Assembly (NCBI RefSeq): GCF_002407245.1
Contig: NZ_CP010681.1
Span: 186,001 to 250,000, forward strand
Length of the DNA stretch: 64,000 nt
Origin: Phaeobacter piscinae
GTDB lineage: Bacteria > Pseudomonadota > Alphaproteobacteria > Rhodobacterales > Rhodobacteraceae
Reading direction: 5' to 3'
Positions 43,127-53,715 of this stretch are shown in pieces. The translations under genes and the position numbers were made by a program. Numbering within the stretch: position 1 is the first letter of the stretch; each line of letters starts with the position of its first letter. The notes below the pieces were generated by a model, which had not been told where the DNA came from, did not search any database, and was given only the letters and a program-made list of their open reading frames with translations.

Positions 43127-44307
43127 GTTCAGCATTTGGCATCTTGGGGCCGGTTGCTGTCTGGCGTGGCTTTCAGATCTGCGCCCTTGCGCTGGCTCTG
43201 TCCGCATCGGCAATGGGGGCAAGTGCGGCAGAGGATCCCGCGACAGCGGCGCAGCGGGCGGCCAACCAGCTGGAGACTGCCACGCTTGCGCTTCAGCAGG
43301 CGGAAACTGCACGGGACCGCGTAGCTGCATTGACCGAAACCGTCCGCGCCTATGAGGCCGGGCTGGCTGCCATGCGCGATGGCCTGCGCCGTGTCGCGCA
43401 GCGCGAGGGGCAGTTGGCGGCCCAGCTGAAAGCGCGCGAAGATGGCGTGGCGGATTTGCTCGGGGTTTTGCAGACCATTGAGACCGCACCACCACCGGTG
43501 CTGATGCTGCACCCCTCGGGGCCGCTTGGGGCCGCCCGCTCTGCCATGACATTGGCTGAGGTGACACCGGCCTTGCAGGCGCGAGCAACCGCGCTGCGCC
43601 GTGATCTGGAGGAGGTCCAGACGCTGCGCCTGCTGCAACAAAGCGCCGCCAACACCCTGCAGGAAGGTCTGAACGGTGTACAAGAGGCCCGTGTGCAACT
43701 GTCTGCCGCCATCGCCGACCGCACCGACCTTCCGCGTCGCTTTACTCAGGATCCGGTACGCACTGCGATCCTGATATCCTCGACAGAGACGCTCAGCGGC
43801 TTTGCCAGCGGGCTGGCTGAAATCGCCGAAGGGGAGATCGCAACAATTGAGGCCGATGTCAGTGCCCTGCGGGGCGAGCTGCCGATCCCCGTCGAAGGGC
43901 TGGTCCTGCGCGGCTATGGTGAAAAAGACGCCGCAGGCATCGCCCGTCCCGGCTGGTTGATCGCGGCACGTCCGCGCGCGCTGGTGGTGTCGCCCACCGC
44001 CGCCACGATCCGCTATCAGGGGCCGCTGCTGGATCTTGGCAATGTGGTCATCCTCGAACCGCAGCCCGAGACGCTATTTGTGCTGTCGGGACTGGCCGAA
44101 GTTTACGGAACCATGGGGGAGGTCATCCCCGCAGGAACCCCGATTGGCCTGATGGGGGGTAAAAACCCGGAAATCGGCGCCATTTTGTCACTAAGCGGTG
44201 AAGGGGCTGGAACTGACCGCACAGAAACGCTCTATATAGAAGTGAGAATGGACAACAGTCCGGTGGACCCCGAAACCTGGTTCCGCACCGACAAGGATGG
44301 AAATTAG
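43123..44307 (+). CDS. EnvC-like murein hydrolase activator (degenerate LytM/M23)
   Basis: Periplasmic protein of 394 residues with a signal ending near GASA-A, about 200 residues of coiled coil and a C-terminal LytM-like domain (LLDLGNVVILEPQPETLFVLSGLAEVYG... LYIEVRMDNSPVDPETWF). The histidines that bind zinc in active M23 peptidases are absent, as in E. coli EnvC, so it should activate cell-wall amidases for daughter-cell separation rather than cut peptidoglycan itself. It is coupled to gpmI and three bases before ctpA. Confidence 0.88.
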   Translation: MSSAFGILGPVAVWRGFQICALALALSASAMGASAAEDPATAAQRAANQLETATLALQQAETARDRVAALTETVRAYEAGLAAMRDGLRRVAQREGQLAAQLKAREDGVADLLGVLQTIETAPPPVLMLHPSGPLGAARSAMTLAEVTPALQARATALRRDLEEVQTLRLLQQSAANTLQEGLNGVQEARVQLSAAIADRTDLPRRFTQDPVRTAILISSTETLSGFASGLAEIAEGEIATIEADVSALRGELPIPVEGLVLRGYGEKDAAGIARPGWLIAARPRALVVSPTAATIRYQGPLLDLGNVVILEPQPETLFVLSGLAEVYGTMGEVIPAGTPIGLMGGKNPEIGAILSLSGEGAGTDRTETLYIEVRMDNSPVDPETWFRTDKDGN

Positions 44308-44310
44308 TTC

Positions 44311-45654
44311 ATGAGAAAATTCGCGATGGCCGCAGTGGGCGGCACGCTGGCAGGGATACTTGCCACCACCTATGTAGCTGAGCCGCTTCTGGCCCAGGAA
44401 GGCAGCCGGGAGGCCAGCGTTTATGAGCAGCTGGACCTCTTTGGGGACATCTTTGAACGCATCCGCGTGCAATATGTCGAAGATGTCGATGAGACCGAGC
44501 TGATTGAAGCCGCCATCGGTGGCATGCTCGCCTCGCTGGACCCGCATTCCAGCTATCTCTCCCCGGATGATGCCGCCAATATGCGGGTGCAGACCCGTGG
44601 CGAATTTGGTGGGCTGGGCATTGAGGTCACGCAGGAAGAAGGCTTCGTCAAAGTGGTCTCGCCCATTGATGGCACCCCGGCGGATGAGGCCGGGATGGAA
44701 TCGGGCGACTTCATCACCCATGTGGATGGCGAAAGCGTTCTGGGGCTGGCTCTGGACGAGGCGGTGGATCTGATGCGCGGGCCGGTTGGCTCCGAGATCG
44801 TCATCACCGTTGTGCGCGAAGGTGAGGCGGAGCCCTTTGATGTGTCGATCATTCGCGACACCATCAAGCTGACGGCCGTACGCGCCCGGACCGAAGATGA
44901 AACGGTTGTTCTGCGCCTGACCACCTTCAACGACCAGACCACGCCCAACCTTGAGGCGGGCCTGAAAAAGCAGTTGGAAGAGGCCGGCGGCATGGACAAT
45001 GTCAACGGTATCGTACTGGATCTGCGCAACAACCCGGGTGGTCTGCTGACGCAGGCGATCAAAGTGGCGGACAGCTTCCTCGACAGCGGTGAAATCGTCT
45101 CTACCCGTGGGCGTAATCCTGAGGACGGCGAACGGTTCAATGCCACTCCCGGCGATCTGGTCGACGGCAAACCCATTGTGGTGCTGATCAATGGCGGGTC
45201 GGCTTCAGCATCTGAGATTGTCGCGGGTGCCCTTCAAGATCACCGCCGTGCGATTGTGGTCGGCACCAAATCCTTTGGTAAAGGGTCGGTCCAGACGGTG
45301 ATGCCACTGAAGGGGGATGGTGCGATGCGCCTGACCACAGCGCGGTATTACACGCCCTCCGGCCGTTCGATCCAGGCGCTTGGGGTGTCCCCGGATATTG
45401 TCGTGGAACAGCCGCGCCGGGATCCAAATGCGGAAGAGGAAGAGGAAAATACCTCCGCCGCCCGCCGGACCCGGTCTGAGGCAGATCTGCGGGGGCGTCT
45501 GAACAACGACAGCCTTTCCGAGGATGAGGTCCGCCAGATCGAGGAAGACCGCGCCAAAGCGGAGGCCGCAGCGGAGCGCCGCGAAGAGGATTATCAACTG
45601 GCCTATGCCATCGATATTCTGAAAGGTCTGTCAAAGCTGGGCCCGGAAGAGTAA
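44311..45654 (+). CDS. ctpA: S41-family C-terminal processing peptidase (CtpA)
   Basis: Periplasmic serine protease, 447 residues. A signal/anchor comes first (AAVGGTLAGILATTYVAEPL). The PDZ domain (~85-165) includes GEFGGLGIEVTQEEGFVKV. The catalytic core has the Ser/Lys dyad region NGGSASASEIVAGALQDHRRAIVVGTKSFGKGSVQT. The C-terminus is acidic and charged. Such proteases trim peptidoglycan hydrolases and lipoproteins; the neighbour envC supports a cell-wall role. It is followed by a strong terminator. Confidence 0.95.
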   Translation: MRKFAMAAVGGTLAGILATTYVAEPLLAQEGSREASVYEQLDLFGDIFERIRVQYVEDVDETELIEAAIGGMLASLDPHSSYLSPDDAANMRVQTRGEFGGLGIEVTQEEGFVKVVSPIDGTPADEAGMESGDFITHVDGESVLGLALDEAVDLMRGPVGSEIVITVVREGEAEPFDVSIIRDTIKLTAVRARTEDETVVLRLTTFNDQTTPNLEAGLKKQLEEAGGMDNVNGIVLDLRNNPGGLLTQAIKVADSFLDSGEIVSTRGRNPEDGERFNATPGDLVDGKPIVVLINGGSASASEIVAGALQDHRRAIVVGTKSFGKGSVQTVMPLKGDGAMRLTTARYYTPSGRSIQALGVSPDIVVEQPRRDPNAEEEEENTSAARRTRSEADLRGRLNNDSLSEDEVRQIEEDRAKAEAAAERREEDYQLAYAIDILKGLSKLGPEE

Positions 45655-45682
45655 CCGCCAGCTATCTGCCCAAAACCAATCA

Positions 45683-45720
45683 AAACCGCCCCGTGAGCGA
45701 TCCGGGGCGGTTTCTTTTTT
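45683..45720 (+). terminator. Rho-independent terminator of gpmI-envC-ctpA
   Basis: AAACCGCCCCG (45683-45693) pairs with CGGGGCGGTTT (45703-45713), followed by TTTCTTTTTT. It also faces the convergent AraC gene. Confidence 0.9.
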
Positions 45721-45745
45721 AATCATCTGCCAAGACAGCGGCGGT

Positions 45746-47888
<2,143 letters not shown>

Positions 47889-47897
47889 GGTCTAAAC

Positions 47898-48554
47898 TCA
47901 GGCGTTTCCCCAAGCGACAGTCAGCCGCTTTTCGGGGCGATTTTGCTGCTCTGCCAGATCCATCAGGGCACCGCCAAAATCGGCAAAGGAAATCTGCGAC
48001 AGCCCATCGGCATCGGTCACCAGCGTATCGGTGCCCCATTCGTAGCGGTCCCGGCGCTCTCCCTCCTGCAGCATCGCAGGTGGGCGCAGGCAGGTCCAAT
48101 CCACATATGATGTGCTCTCCAGCAAATGATCCTGCGTGGCGCAGGCCTCTGCAATCGGACGTACGGCATCCGGCAGAAAGCCTGGTGCGCTCAGCACCGT
48201 TTCCCCGCTGCCGTCAGCCAGTTTCAAAAGGGCAGCGCCGCCGGTGATCAGAGCGGGGATATTGCCCGCTTCTGCGGCCCGCAGCACCGCTTGCGTCAAC
48301 GCCACCAGCAAGGCGTCCTGCCCGGCGATCGGGCGCAATGCGCTGATAATGATCTGATGGCGGCGGGCAAGATCGGCCAGTTGCTCAGCGCTGGTCAACA
48401 CATCCAGGGCGAGCGGTGTCACCAGCTGGTCGCCCAGTGGTCCGCGCAGGTCGGGATTGCGCGCAATCGCAGTCACACGGTGCCCGCGTTCAATGGCCTG
48501 CTGCGCCGTGGCGCGGCCGACATCTCCGGTTGCCCCAAAAAGAAGAATATCCAT
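47898..48554 (-). CDS. NmrA/NAD(P)-binding SDR-like reductase
   Basis: Rossmann-fold NAD(P)-binding protein, 218 residues, of the atypical SDR/NmrA group. The nucleotide motif GATGDVGRA is at the N-terminus; there is no classical Tyr-x-x-x-Lys catalytic pair. Such proteins are often stress-inducible quinone or flavin reductases or redox sensors. The start is ATG 48554, preceded by GAGG; the frame extends upstream without support. Two operator-like palindromes lie just before it. Confidence 0.82.
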   Translation of the reverse strand: MDILLFGATGDVGRATAQQAIERGHRVTAIARNPDLRGPLGDQLVTPLALDVLTSAEQLADLARRHQIIISALRPIAGQDALLVALTQAVLRAAEAGNIPALITGGAALLKLADGSGETVLSAPGFLPDAVRPIAEACATQDHLLESTSYVDWTCLRPPAMLQEGERRDRYEWGTDTLVTDADGLSQISFADFGGALMDLAEQQNRPEKRLTVAWGNA

Positions 48555-48566
48555 GTTATGCCTCAT

Positions 48567-48582
48567 ATCTTGATGTCGAGAT
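48567..48582. promoter_or_regulatory. 16-bp palindrome upstream of the NmrA-type gene (site 1)
   Basis: ATCTTGA-TG-TCGAGAT has arms agreeing at 6 of 7 positions and lies 12 bases before the start codon. Its core resembles site 2 and the 16-18-bp palindromes of MarR/HTH repressors. No cognate regulator is adjacent. Confidence 0.5.
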
Positions 48583-48600
48583 AATTGATGATGTAAAAAT

Positions 48601-48616
48601 AGTTTGACGTCAAGAT
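48601..48616. promoter_or_regulatory. 16-bp palindrome upstream of the NmrA-type gene (site 2)
   Basis: AGTTTGA-CG-TCAAGAT, with the perfect core TTGACGTCAA, is centred 34 bases from site 1. The two share TTGA-YG-TCRAGAT and the following ATAA. Confidence 0.5.
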
Positions 48617-48749
48617 AAATTTCGTCCTGCACCAGTGCACAAGATAATGCGCACCTGTAAACGCTGGCGCTGCAATCCCCGCTGGCGGTTGCGCAATGTT
48701 GGCGCTACCTTGCACTGAACTGATGAGTTTACTTTTGAAGGAGGCAGCA

Positions 48750-49679
48750 ATGTCAGCCATCCTATCCATTCGTGATTTGGAAAAGACATATGAGGGTGGG
48801 TTCCAGGCCCTCAAGGGAGTCTCGCTCGATATTGAGGAGGGCGAAATCCTTGCGTTGCTCGGTCCAAACGGCGCCGGTAAAACCACGTTGATTTCAACTG
48901 TCTGCGGCATCACAACACCCACATCAGGCCATGTCTCGGTCGGCGGGCACGACATTATTGAAGACTTTCGCGCCGCGCGCAGCCTGATCGGGCTGGTGCC
49001 GCAGGAAATCAATCTTGAGCCCTTTGAAACGGTCTGGAACTCCGTCAGATTTTCCCGCGGGCTGTTTGGCAAACCGCGCAATGATGCCTTGCTTGAGGAT
49101 ATCCTGCGCAAACTGTCGCTCTGGGATAAACGCAAGAGCCAGATCAAGGAACTGTCAGGCGGCATGAAACGGCGCGTCCTGATAGCCAAGGCGCTTAGCC
49201 ATGATCCCCGCATCCTGTTCCTCGATGAACCGACCGCTGGCGTCGACGTGGAATTGCGCAAAGACATGTGGGATGTGGTGGCAGAGCTGAAGCGCGATGG
49301 TGTCACCATCATTCTAACCACCCATTATATCGAGGAAGCCGAGGCCATTGCCGACCGGGTCGGCGTCATCACAAATGGAGAAATCCTGCTGGTCGAGGAG
49401 AAGGCCAAGCTGATGGCGCAACTCGGTAAGAAGCAGCTGGAAGTCCAGTTGACCGACGCACTGACAGCGGTCCCCGACAGCCTTGCTGCCTATGGGCTGA
49501 CCCCGACTGAGGACGGGCGCGGGTTGATTTATTCCTACGACACCAACGCCGAGCGCACCGGCATCACGGCGCTGCTGAACGACGTGGCAAAATCCGGCCT
49601 TACGCTGGCGGATGTGCAAACCCGGCAATCCAGCCTTGAAGACATATTTGTCGGGCTGGTTTCAGGAGAGTCGACATGA
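48750..49679 (+). CDS. ABC-2 type transporter ATP-binding protein
   Basis: ATPase of an exporter, 309 residues. Walker [10 protein letters not shown], signature LSGGMKRRV and Walker [13 protein letters not shown] are intact. A ~80-residue C-terminal extension is typical of DrrA/NodI-type ATPases. The start is ATG 48750 with AAGGAGG before it; the longer frame is not needed. Coupled by ATGA to a permease gene. The cargo is unknown. Confidence 0.93.
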   Translation: MSAILSIRDLEKTYEGGFQALKGVSLDIEEGEILALLGPNGAGKTTLISTVCGITTPTSGHVSVGGHDIIEDFRAARSLIGLVPQEINLEPFETVWNSVRFSRGLFGKPRNDALLEDILRKLSLWDKRKSQIKELSGGMKRRVLIAKALSHDPRILFLDEPTAGVDVELRKDMWDVVAELKRDGVTIILTTHYIEEAEAIADRVGVITNGEILLVEEKAKLMAQLGKKQLEVQLTDALTAVPDSLAAYGLTPTEDGRGLIYSYDTNAERTGITALLNDVAKSGLTLADVQTRQSSLEDIFVGLVSGEST

Positions 49680-50437
49680 ACTGGACAGCAATCTCTTCAA
49701 TCTATCGCTTTGAAATGGCAAGGTTCTTTCGCACGCTGATGCAAAGCTTCCTGTCTCCGGTGCTGTCCACCTCGCTTTATTTCGTAGTGTTCGGAGCCGC
49801 CATCGGCAGCCGCATTGATCAGGTCGAAGGGGTGCCGTACGGTGCTTTCATCGTGCCGGGTCTGATCATGCTCAGCGTGATGACTCAGGCCACGTCCAAC
49901 GCGTCCTTCGGGATCTATTTTCCCAAATTTATCGGCACCATTTATGAGTTGCTCTCCGCGCCGGTGAATTTCCTGGAGATCGTGATTGGCTATGTGGGTG
50001 CGGCGGCGACGAAGGCGCTGTTCATCGGCGTGGTTATTCTGGTGACGGCGTCGCTCTTTGTTGATCTGACCATCGCGCACCCGCTGGCTATGGTATTGTT
50101 CATGGTGCTGACATGCGTCAGCTTTGCTCTGTTGGGCTTCATCATTGGGGTCTGGGCCAAAAATTTTGAACAGCTGCAACTGGTGCCTTTGCTGATCGTC
50201 ACGCCACTGGTGTTCCTGGGCGGGTCGTTTTATTCGATCTCGATGCTGCCGCCAATCTGGCAGAAGATCACCCTCTTTAATCCGGTGGTCTATTTGATCT
50301 CCGGTTTCCGCTGGTCGTTCTTCGGCGCCTCAGATGTGCCTGTCGGGCTTAGCCTTCTGGCGATCGGTGGGTTTACAGCACTCTGTCTTGCGGTGATCTG
50401 GTGGATCTTCAAAACCGGTTGGCGCATTCGGACCTGA
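49676..50437 (+). CDS. ABC-2 type transporter permease
   Basis: Membrane partner, 253 residues with six hydrophobic segments and the ABC-2 segment [25 protein letters not shown]. It has the style of YadH/NodJ-type permeases. It overlaps the ATPase stop by four bases. No outer-membrane or periplasmic partner is adjacent. Confidence 0.93.
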   Translation: MNWTAISSIYRFEMARFFRTLMQSFLSPVLSTSLYFVVFGAAIGSRIDQVEGVPYGAFIVPGLIMLSVMTQATSNASFGIYFPKFIGTIYELLSAPVNFLEIVIGYVGAAATKALFIGVVILVTASLFVDLTIAHPLAMVLFMVLTCVSFALLGFIIGVWAKNFEQLQLVPLLIVTPLVFLGGSFYSISMLPPIWQKITLFNPVVYLISGFRWSFFGASDVPVGLSLLAIGGFTALCLAVIWWIFKTGWRIRT

Positions 50438-50504
50438 TGGCCAGGCAATTTGGTTAAGCCATCAAGCCCCGGCGACGGGTCTTGAGCATCACACACACGA
50501 TATC

Positions 50505-50529
50505 GGGGCGGCCCTGATCAGGCTGCCCC
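50505..50529 (+). terminator. Hairpin after the ABC-2 permease
   Basis: GGGGCGGCC pairs with GGCTGCCCC (one G-T wobble) around CTGATCAG, 67 bases past the stop. No T-run follows. A smaller AAGC/GCTT hairpin with TTTTTT occurs at about 50590-50606 and could be the actual terminator. Confidence 0.4.
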
Positions 50530-50673
50530 AACGGCAGACAATCTGTGCGGACGTCGCACGTATTGAGGGAACGTTGCAATTTTACCCAAGCTGCGCGGCT
50601 TTTTTGCCGCTGCGCTTGCTTCGTTCCGGCGCCATCCCTTGTTTCAGGGCAGTCGGCATTCTACATCGGCGCC

Positions 50674-51471
50674 ATGAACCTGAAATTGCCCTTCTTGAAC
50701 AAGCCACCGCTGGTTGCTGTTGTGCGCCTCAATGGCGCCATTGGCATGGCCGGTCGCGGTGCGCTGAATGATGCCGCGCTGGGCCCGGTGCTGGAACGTG
50801 CCTTTCGCAAGGGCAAACCGGCTGCGGTCGCGCTCGAGATCAACTCGCCCGGTGGCTCACCCGTGCAAAGCGCCCTGATCGGTGCGCGTATTCGCCGCCT
50901 CTCGGAAGAGCTGGAGGTCCCCACTATCGCCTTTGTCGAAGACGTGGCGGCCTCAGGTGGCTACTGGCTGGCGGCCTCGGCGGATGAGATCTGGGCCGAT
51001 GAAAGCTCGATCCTTGGCTCCATTGGCGTCATTTCCGCAGGCTTCGGTGCCCATGTGTTCCTGGCGCGTCAGGGCGTTGAGCGGCGGGTCTATACGGCCG
51101 GTCGCAGCAAATCGATGCTGGACCCGTTCCGCCCGGAAAATGCCGAGGACGTGAAGCGCCTGAAGCAGCTCTTGGGCGATATCCACGACAATTTCATCGC
51201 CCATGTCAAAGATCGTCGTGGCGACAAACTGGACAGCAGCGAGGATCTCTACACCGGTGAGATCTGGCTTGGACGACGCGCCGCCTCCCTTGGTCTGATT
51301 GATGGCATCGGCCATTTGCGCCCCAAAATGCAGGCGCGCTTTGGTCCCAAGGTGCGGTTCCGCCGCTACGGCATTAAGAAGCCGCTTCTGGGACGGATCG
51401 GTATGCAGATTGCGCAAGACGCGCTGAGCGGCATTGAGGAACGCGCCGAATACGCGCGGTTTGGCCTCTGA
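50674..51471 (+). CDS. S49-family peptidase (SppA/SohB-like)
   Basis: Serine/lysine-dyad peptidase, 265 residues. The Ser region EDVAASGGYWLAASADE and the Lys region AGRSKSMLDPF match SppA-type enzymes. Neither a clear signal peptide nor a transmembrane segment is seen, so it may be cytosolic or peripheral. The start is ATG 50674; the longer frame (50545) runs through a hairpin region. One base separates its stop from the next start, linking it with a cysteine-rich miniprotein and a Ca/Na antiporter. Confidence 0.9.
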   Translation: MNLKLPFLNKPPLVAVVRLNGAIGMAGRGALNDAALGPVLERAFRKGKPAAVALEINSPGGSPVQSALIGARIRRLSEELEVPTIAFVEDVAASGGYWLAASADEIWADESSILGSIGVISAGFGAHVFLARQGVERRVYTAGRSKSMLDPFRPENAEDVKRLKQLLGDIHDNFIAHVKDRRGDKLDSSEDLYTGEIWLGRRAASLGLIDGIGHLRPKMQARFGPKVRFRRYGIKKPLLGRIGMQIAQDALSGIEERAEYARFGL

Positions 51472-51472
51472 C

Positions 51473-51649
51473 GTGATTTTTAAGATCGTTTCCCTGTTTC
51501 TTGTGGTGATGGCTGTGCTGGCGATGTTCGGCAAGCTGCGGATGCCCGGCCAAAAACACCTGGCCTCGCGGCGCTGTGGCAGCTGCGGCCGCTTCAAGAT
51601 CGGAAAAGGCCCCTGCGCCTGCAAAAAGAATGGAGGGCCTCGGCAATGA
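51473..51649 (+). CDS. 58-aa membrane miniprotein with a Cys motif
   Basis: Small protein starting at GTG 51473, one base after the peptidase stop and overlapping the antiporter start by ATGA. Residues ~4-20 form one hydrophobic segment (FKIVSLFLVVMAVLAMF). The basic C-terminal tail holds RRCGSCGRFKIGKGPCACKKNG, two Cys pairs (CxxC and CxC) that could bind zinc or form disulfides. I do not recognise the family. The tight packing makes a real gene likely; alternative in-frame start at 51434 lies inside the peptidase gene. Confidence 0.75.
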   Translation: MIFKIVSLFLVVMAVLAMFGKLRMPGQKHLASRRCGSCGRFKIGKGPCACKKNGGPRQ

Positions 51650-52590
51650 TGCCATGGCTGTTGTCTGGACTTGGGCTTGTGATCCTGCTGCTCGCCGGGG
51701 ACGCTTTGGTGCGCGGGGCTGTGAACCTCAGCCTGCGGCTGGGTGTGCCGGCGTTGATCGTCAGTCTGACGATCGTGGCTTTTGGCACCTCGGCGCCGGA
51801 GCTGCTGATCGCCGTCCGCGCCGTCGGGGAAAACGCGGACGGGATTGCGCTTGGCAATGTGGTCGGGTCAAACACGGCCAACATCCTGATGGTCCTGGGC
51901 ATTCCTGCCCTGATGCGATCCTTGCACACCAGCGAGTGCGACACGCGCAAGAACTACGTCTTTATGCTGATCGCCTCGGTCCTGTTTATCGGACTGGCCT
52001 TCTGCGGGACTTTCACGGTCTGGTCCGGCCTGATCCTGCTGGCGGCCCTTTCTGTGGTTCTTGGCGTTGCCTTCCGCGAGGCCCGCGCCCATCGCCGCAA
52101 TGGCAAGGACAGTGATCTGGATGACATCGAGGAGGCCGATCCCGATATGCCTTACTGGCGCATCGGCATCTACCTTTTCCTGGGGCTGATCGGCTTGCCA
52201 CTAGGGGCTGATTTGCTGGTCGACAACGCGTCGATCATCGCCCGCACCTATGGGGTCACGGAAACTGTGATCGGCCTGACGCTGGTGGCCATTGGCACCT
52301 CTTTGCCGGAACTCGCGACCACCGTCATGGCCGCGTTGCGCCGTCAGGCGGATGTCGCGCTTGGCAATGTTATTGGCTCCAACATGTTCAATCTGCTGGC
52401 GATCGTCGGCATCGCGACCTTTGTTGGTCCGATCAGTGTTGACCCCTCTTTCCTGCGGGCGGATCTCTGGGTGATGCTGGCCTCGTCACTGCTGCTGGTG
52501 CCCTTTGTCTTCTTCAAAATGGACATCACCCGCACCTGGGGTGTGATTTTATCTGCCGTTTATGTGGTCTACCTGGTGCAGCTGTTCTAA
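51646..52590 (+). CDS. Calcium/sodium antiporter (YrbG/CaCA family)
   Basis: Inner-membrane cation exchanger, 314 residues with about ten spans. The two alpha repeats read AFGTSAPELLIAV with GNVVGSNTANI, and AIGTSLPELATTV with GNVIGSNMFNL; the acidic residues in each are the ion site. An acidic loop (DSDLDDIEEADPD) lies between halves. It is coupled to the miniprotein by ATGA. Ion specificity is inferred from the family. Confidence 0.93.
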   Translation: MMPWLLSGLGLVILLLAGDALVRGAVNLSLRLGVPALIVSLTIVAFGTSAPELLIAVRAVGENADGIALGNVVGSNTANILMVLGIPALMRSLHTSECDTRKNYVFMLIASVLFIGLAFCGTFTVWSGLILLAALSVVLGVAFREARAHRRNGKDSDLDDIEEADPDMPYWRIGIYLFLGLIGLPLGADLLVDNASIIARTYGVTETVIGLTLVAIGTSLPELATTVMAALRRQADVALGNVIGSNMFNLLAIVGIATFVGPISVDPSFLRADLWVMLASSLLLVPFVFFKMDITRTWGVILSAVYVVYLVQLF

Positions 52591-52624
52591 CTCATTGCCA
52601 ACAGGCAGATGAGGAGAGAGCAAA

Positions 52625-53401
52625 ATGCGGGCATTGGTAACCGGCGCGGGCAAGCGACTTGGCCGCGCGATGGCGTTGGAACTGGCGGCAAACGGCTACG
52701 ATGTCGCCGTCCACTACGCGAGCTCAGCTGACGCAGCAGCAACCACAGCGGCAGATATTCGTGCGATGGGCCGCGTTGCTGTTCCCCTGCAGGCCGACCT
52801 GCTGGAGGAGGCAGCGACTGAGGCTCTGCTGCCTGCTGCAGCGGAGGCTCTGGGAGGGCCGATCACCTGTCTGGTGAACAACGCCTCTATATTTGAGCAC
52901 GACAGTTTGGAGACGGCGACCCGCAACAGCTGGGATCGCCATATGGACAGCAATCTGCGTGCGCCCTTTATCCTGACGCAGCAGTTGGCCGCGCAGGAAC
53001 TGCCGCAACAGGTTGATGAGCAGGGGCGGGCGCTGGCGTCTGCCTCCGTCATCAATCTCATTGATCAGCGCGTGCATAAACTGACACCGGACTTCATGAC
53101 CTATACGCTGGCGAAATCCGCGCTTTGGACGCTGACCCGCACCAGTGCGCAGGCGCTTGCGCCCCGCATCCGTGTCAATGGTATCGGCCCGGGACCCACG
53201 CTGAGAGGTCCGCGGCAGACCGAAAGCCAATTCGCCCGCCAATGTGCCAACACCCCGCTGCAGCGCGGTGCCGACCCGGCTGATATCAGAGCGGCGCTGA
53301 GCTATCTTTTGCGCGCGCCATCGGTCACCGGGCAGCTGATTTGCATCGATAGCGGTCAGCATCTCAGCTGGGAAACACCGGACGTTGTGGGGCTGGAATA
53401 A
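52625..53401 (+). CDS. SDR family oxidoreductase, pteridine reductase-like
   Basis: Classical short-chain dehydrogenase, 258 residues. The cofactor motif TGAGKRLG, with Arg in place of the usual Gly, is the TGxxxRxG type of pteridine reductases (FolM/PTR1). NNASIFEHD and YTLAKSALWTLT provide the Asn and Tyr-Lys of the active site. AGGAGAGAGC precedes the ATG. In bacteria lacking folA-type reductases such enzymes can act in folate metabolism; substrate not proven here. Confidence 0.87.
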   Translation: MRALVTGAGKRLGRAMALELAANGYDVAVHYASSADAAATTAADIRAMGRVAVPLQADLLEEAATEALLPAAAEALGGPITCLVNNASIFEHDSLETATRNSWDRHMDSNLRAPFILTQQLAAQELPQQVDEQGRALASASVINLIDQRVHKLTPDFMTYTLAKSALWTLTRTSAQALAPRIRVNGIGPGPTLRGPRQTESQFARQCANTPLQRGADPADIRAALSYLLRAPSVTGQLICIDSGQHLSWETPDVVGLE

Positions 53402-53550
53402 CCCGCTTTGCGGCGCGGTTCAAAAGTGGTAGCGCCGAAGTTGTGCACGTAGCGTCAATCCGTCGTCAATTCGTTACAAAAATCCGTTTGGAATCATTAA
53501 CTTGTCCGCAGAAATAAAAATTATATATTATTATCAGTGCCTTGCGGTTG

Positions 53551-53567
53551 TGCCTAATTTTTAGGCA
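53551..53567. promoter_or_regulatory. 7-bp dyad TGCCTAA/TTAGGCA upstream of uvrC
   Basis: Perfect arms with a three-base T loop. Not followed by a T-tract on either strand, so more likely a protein-binding site than a terminator. Confidence 0.4.
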
Positions 53568-53628
53568 AACGCTGGAAATCAGCCAAAAATAAGGAAAAAT
53601 CGCGGATAGCCATAAGATATTACCAGAC

Positions 53629-53637
53629 TTATCCACA
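53629..53637 (+). promoter_or_regulatory. Consensus DnaA box TTATCCACA
   Basis: Exact match to the strong DnaA-binding nonamer, about 80 bases upstream of uvrC and near an AT-rich stretch. I see only this one clear box, so it supports DnaA binding or titration more than an origin. Confidence 0.45.
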
Positions 53638-53715
53638 GCATCAGTGGATTTGTTCCATGTTGATCCCGATGCGCTAACATTGCAGACCACCTGCGGGAAT
53701 CATAGATCTCGAAAC

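Larger units (their letters stand above)
53402..53715. other. AT-rich gap between the SDR gene and uvrC
   Basis: 314 bases with no supported gene. The middle (about 53505-53545) is very AT-rich. A perfect dyad TGCCTAA-TTT-TTAGGCA lies at 53551-53567 and a perfect DnaA box TTATCCACA at 53629-53637. The uvrC promoter must lie here. I see no GTTC-N7-GTTC LexA box. Confidence 0.55.

Noticed and set aside
53640..53700. Alphaproteobacterial LexA box before uvrC
   Set aside because: GTTC near 53655 lacks a second GTTC seven bases later.
53402..53715. Replication origin upstream of uvrC
   Set aside because: Only one clear DnaA box and no usual origin neighbours; kept only as a binding-site candidate.
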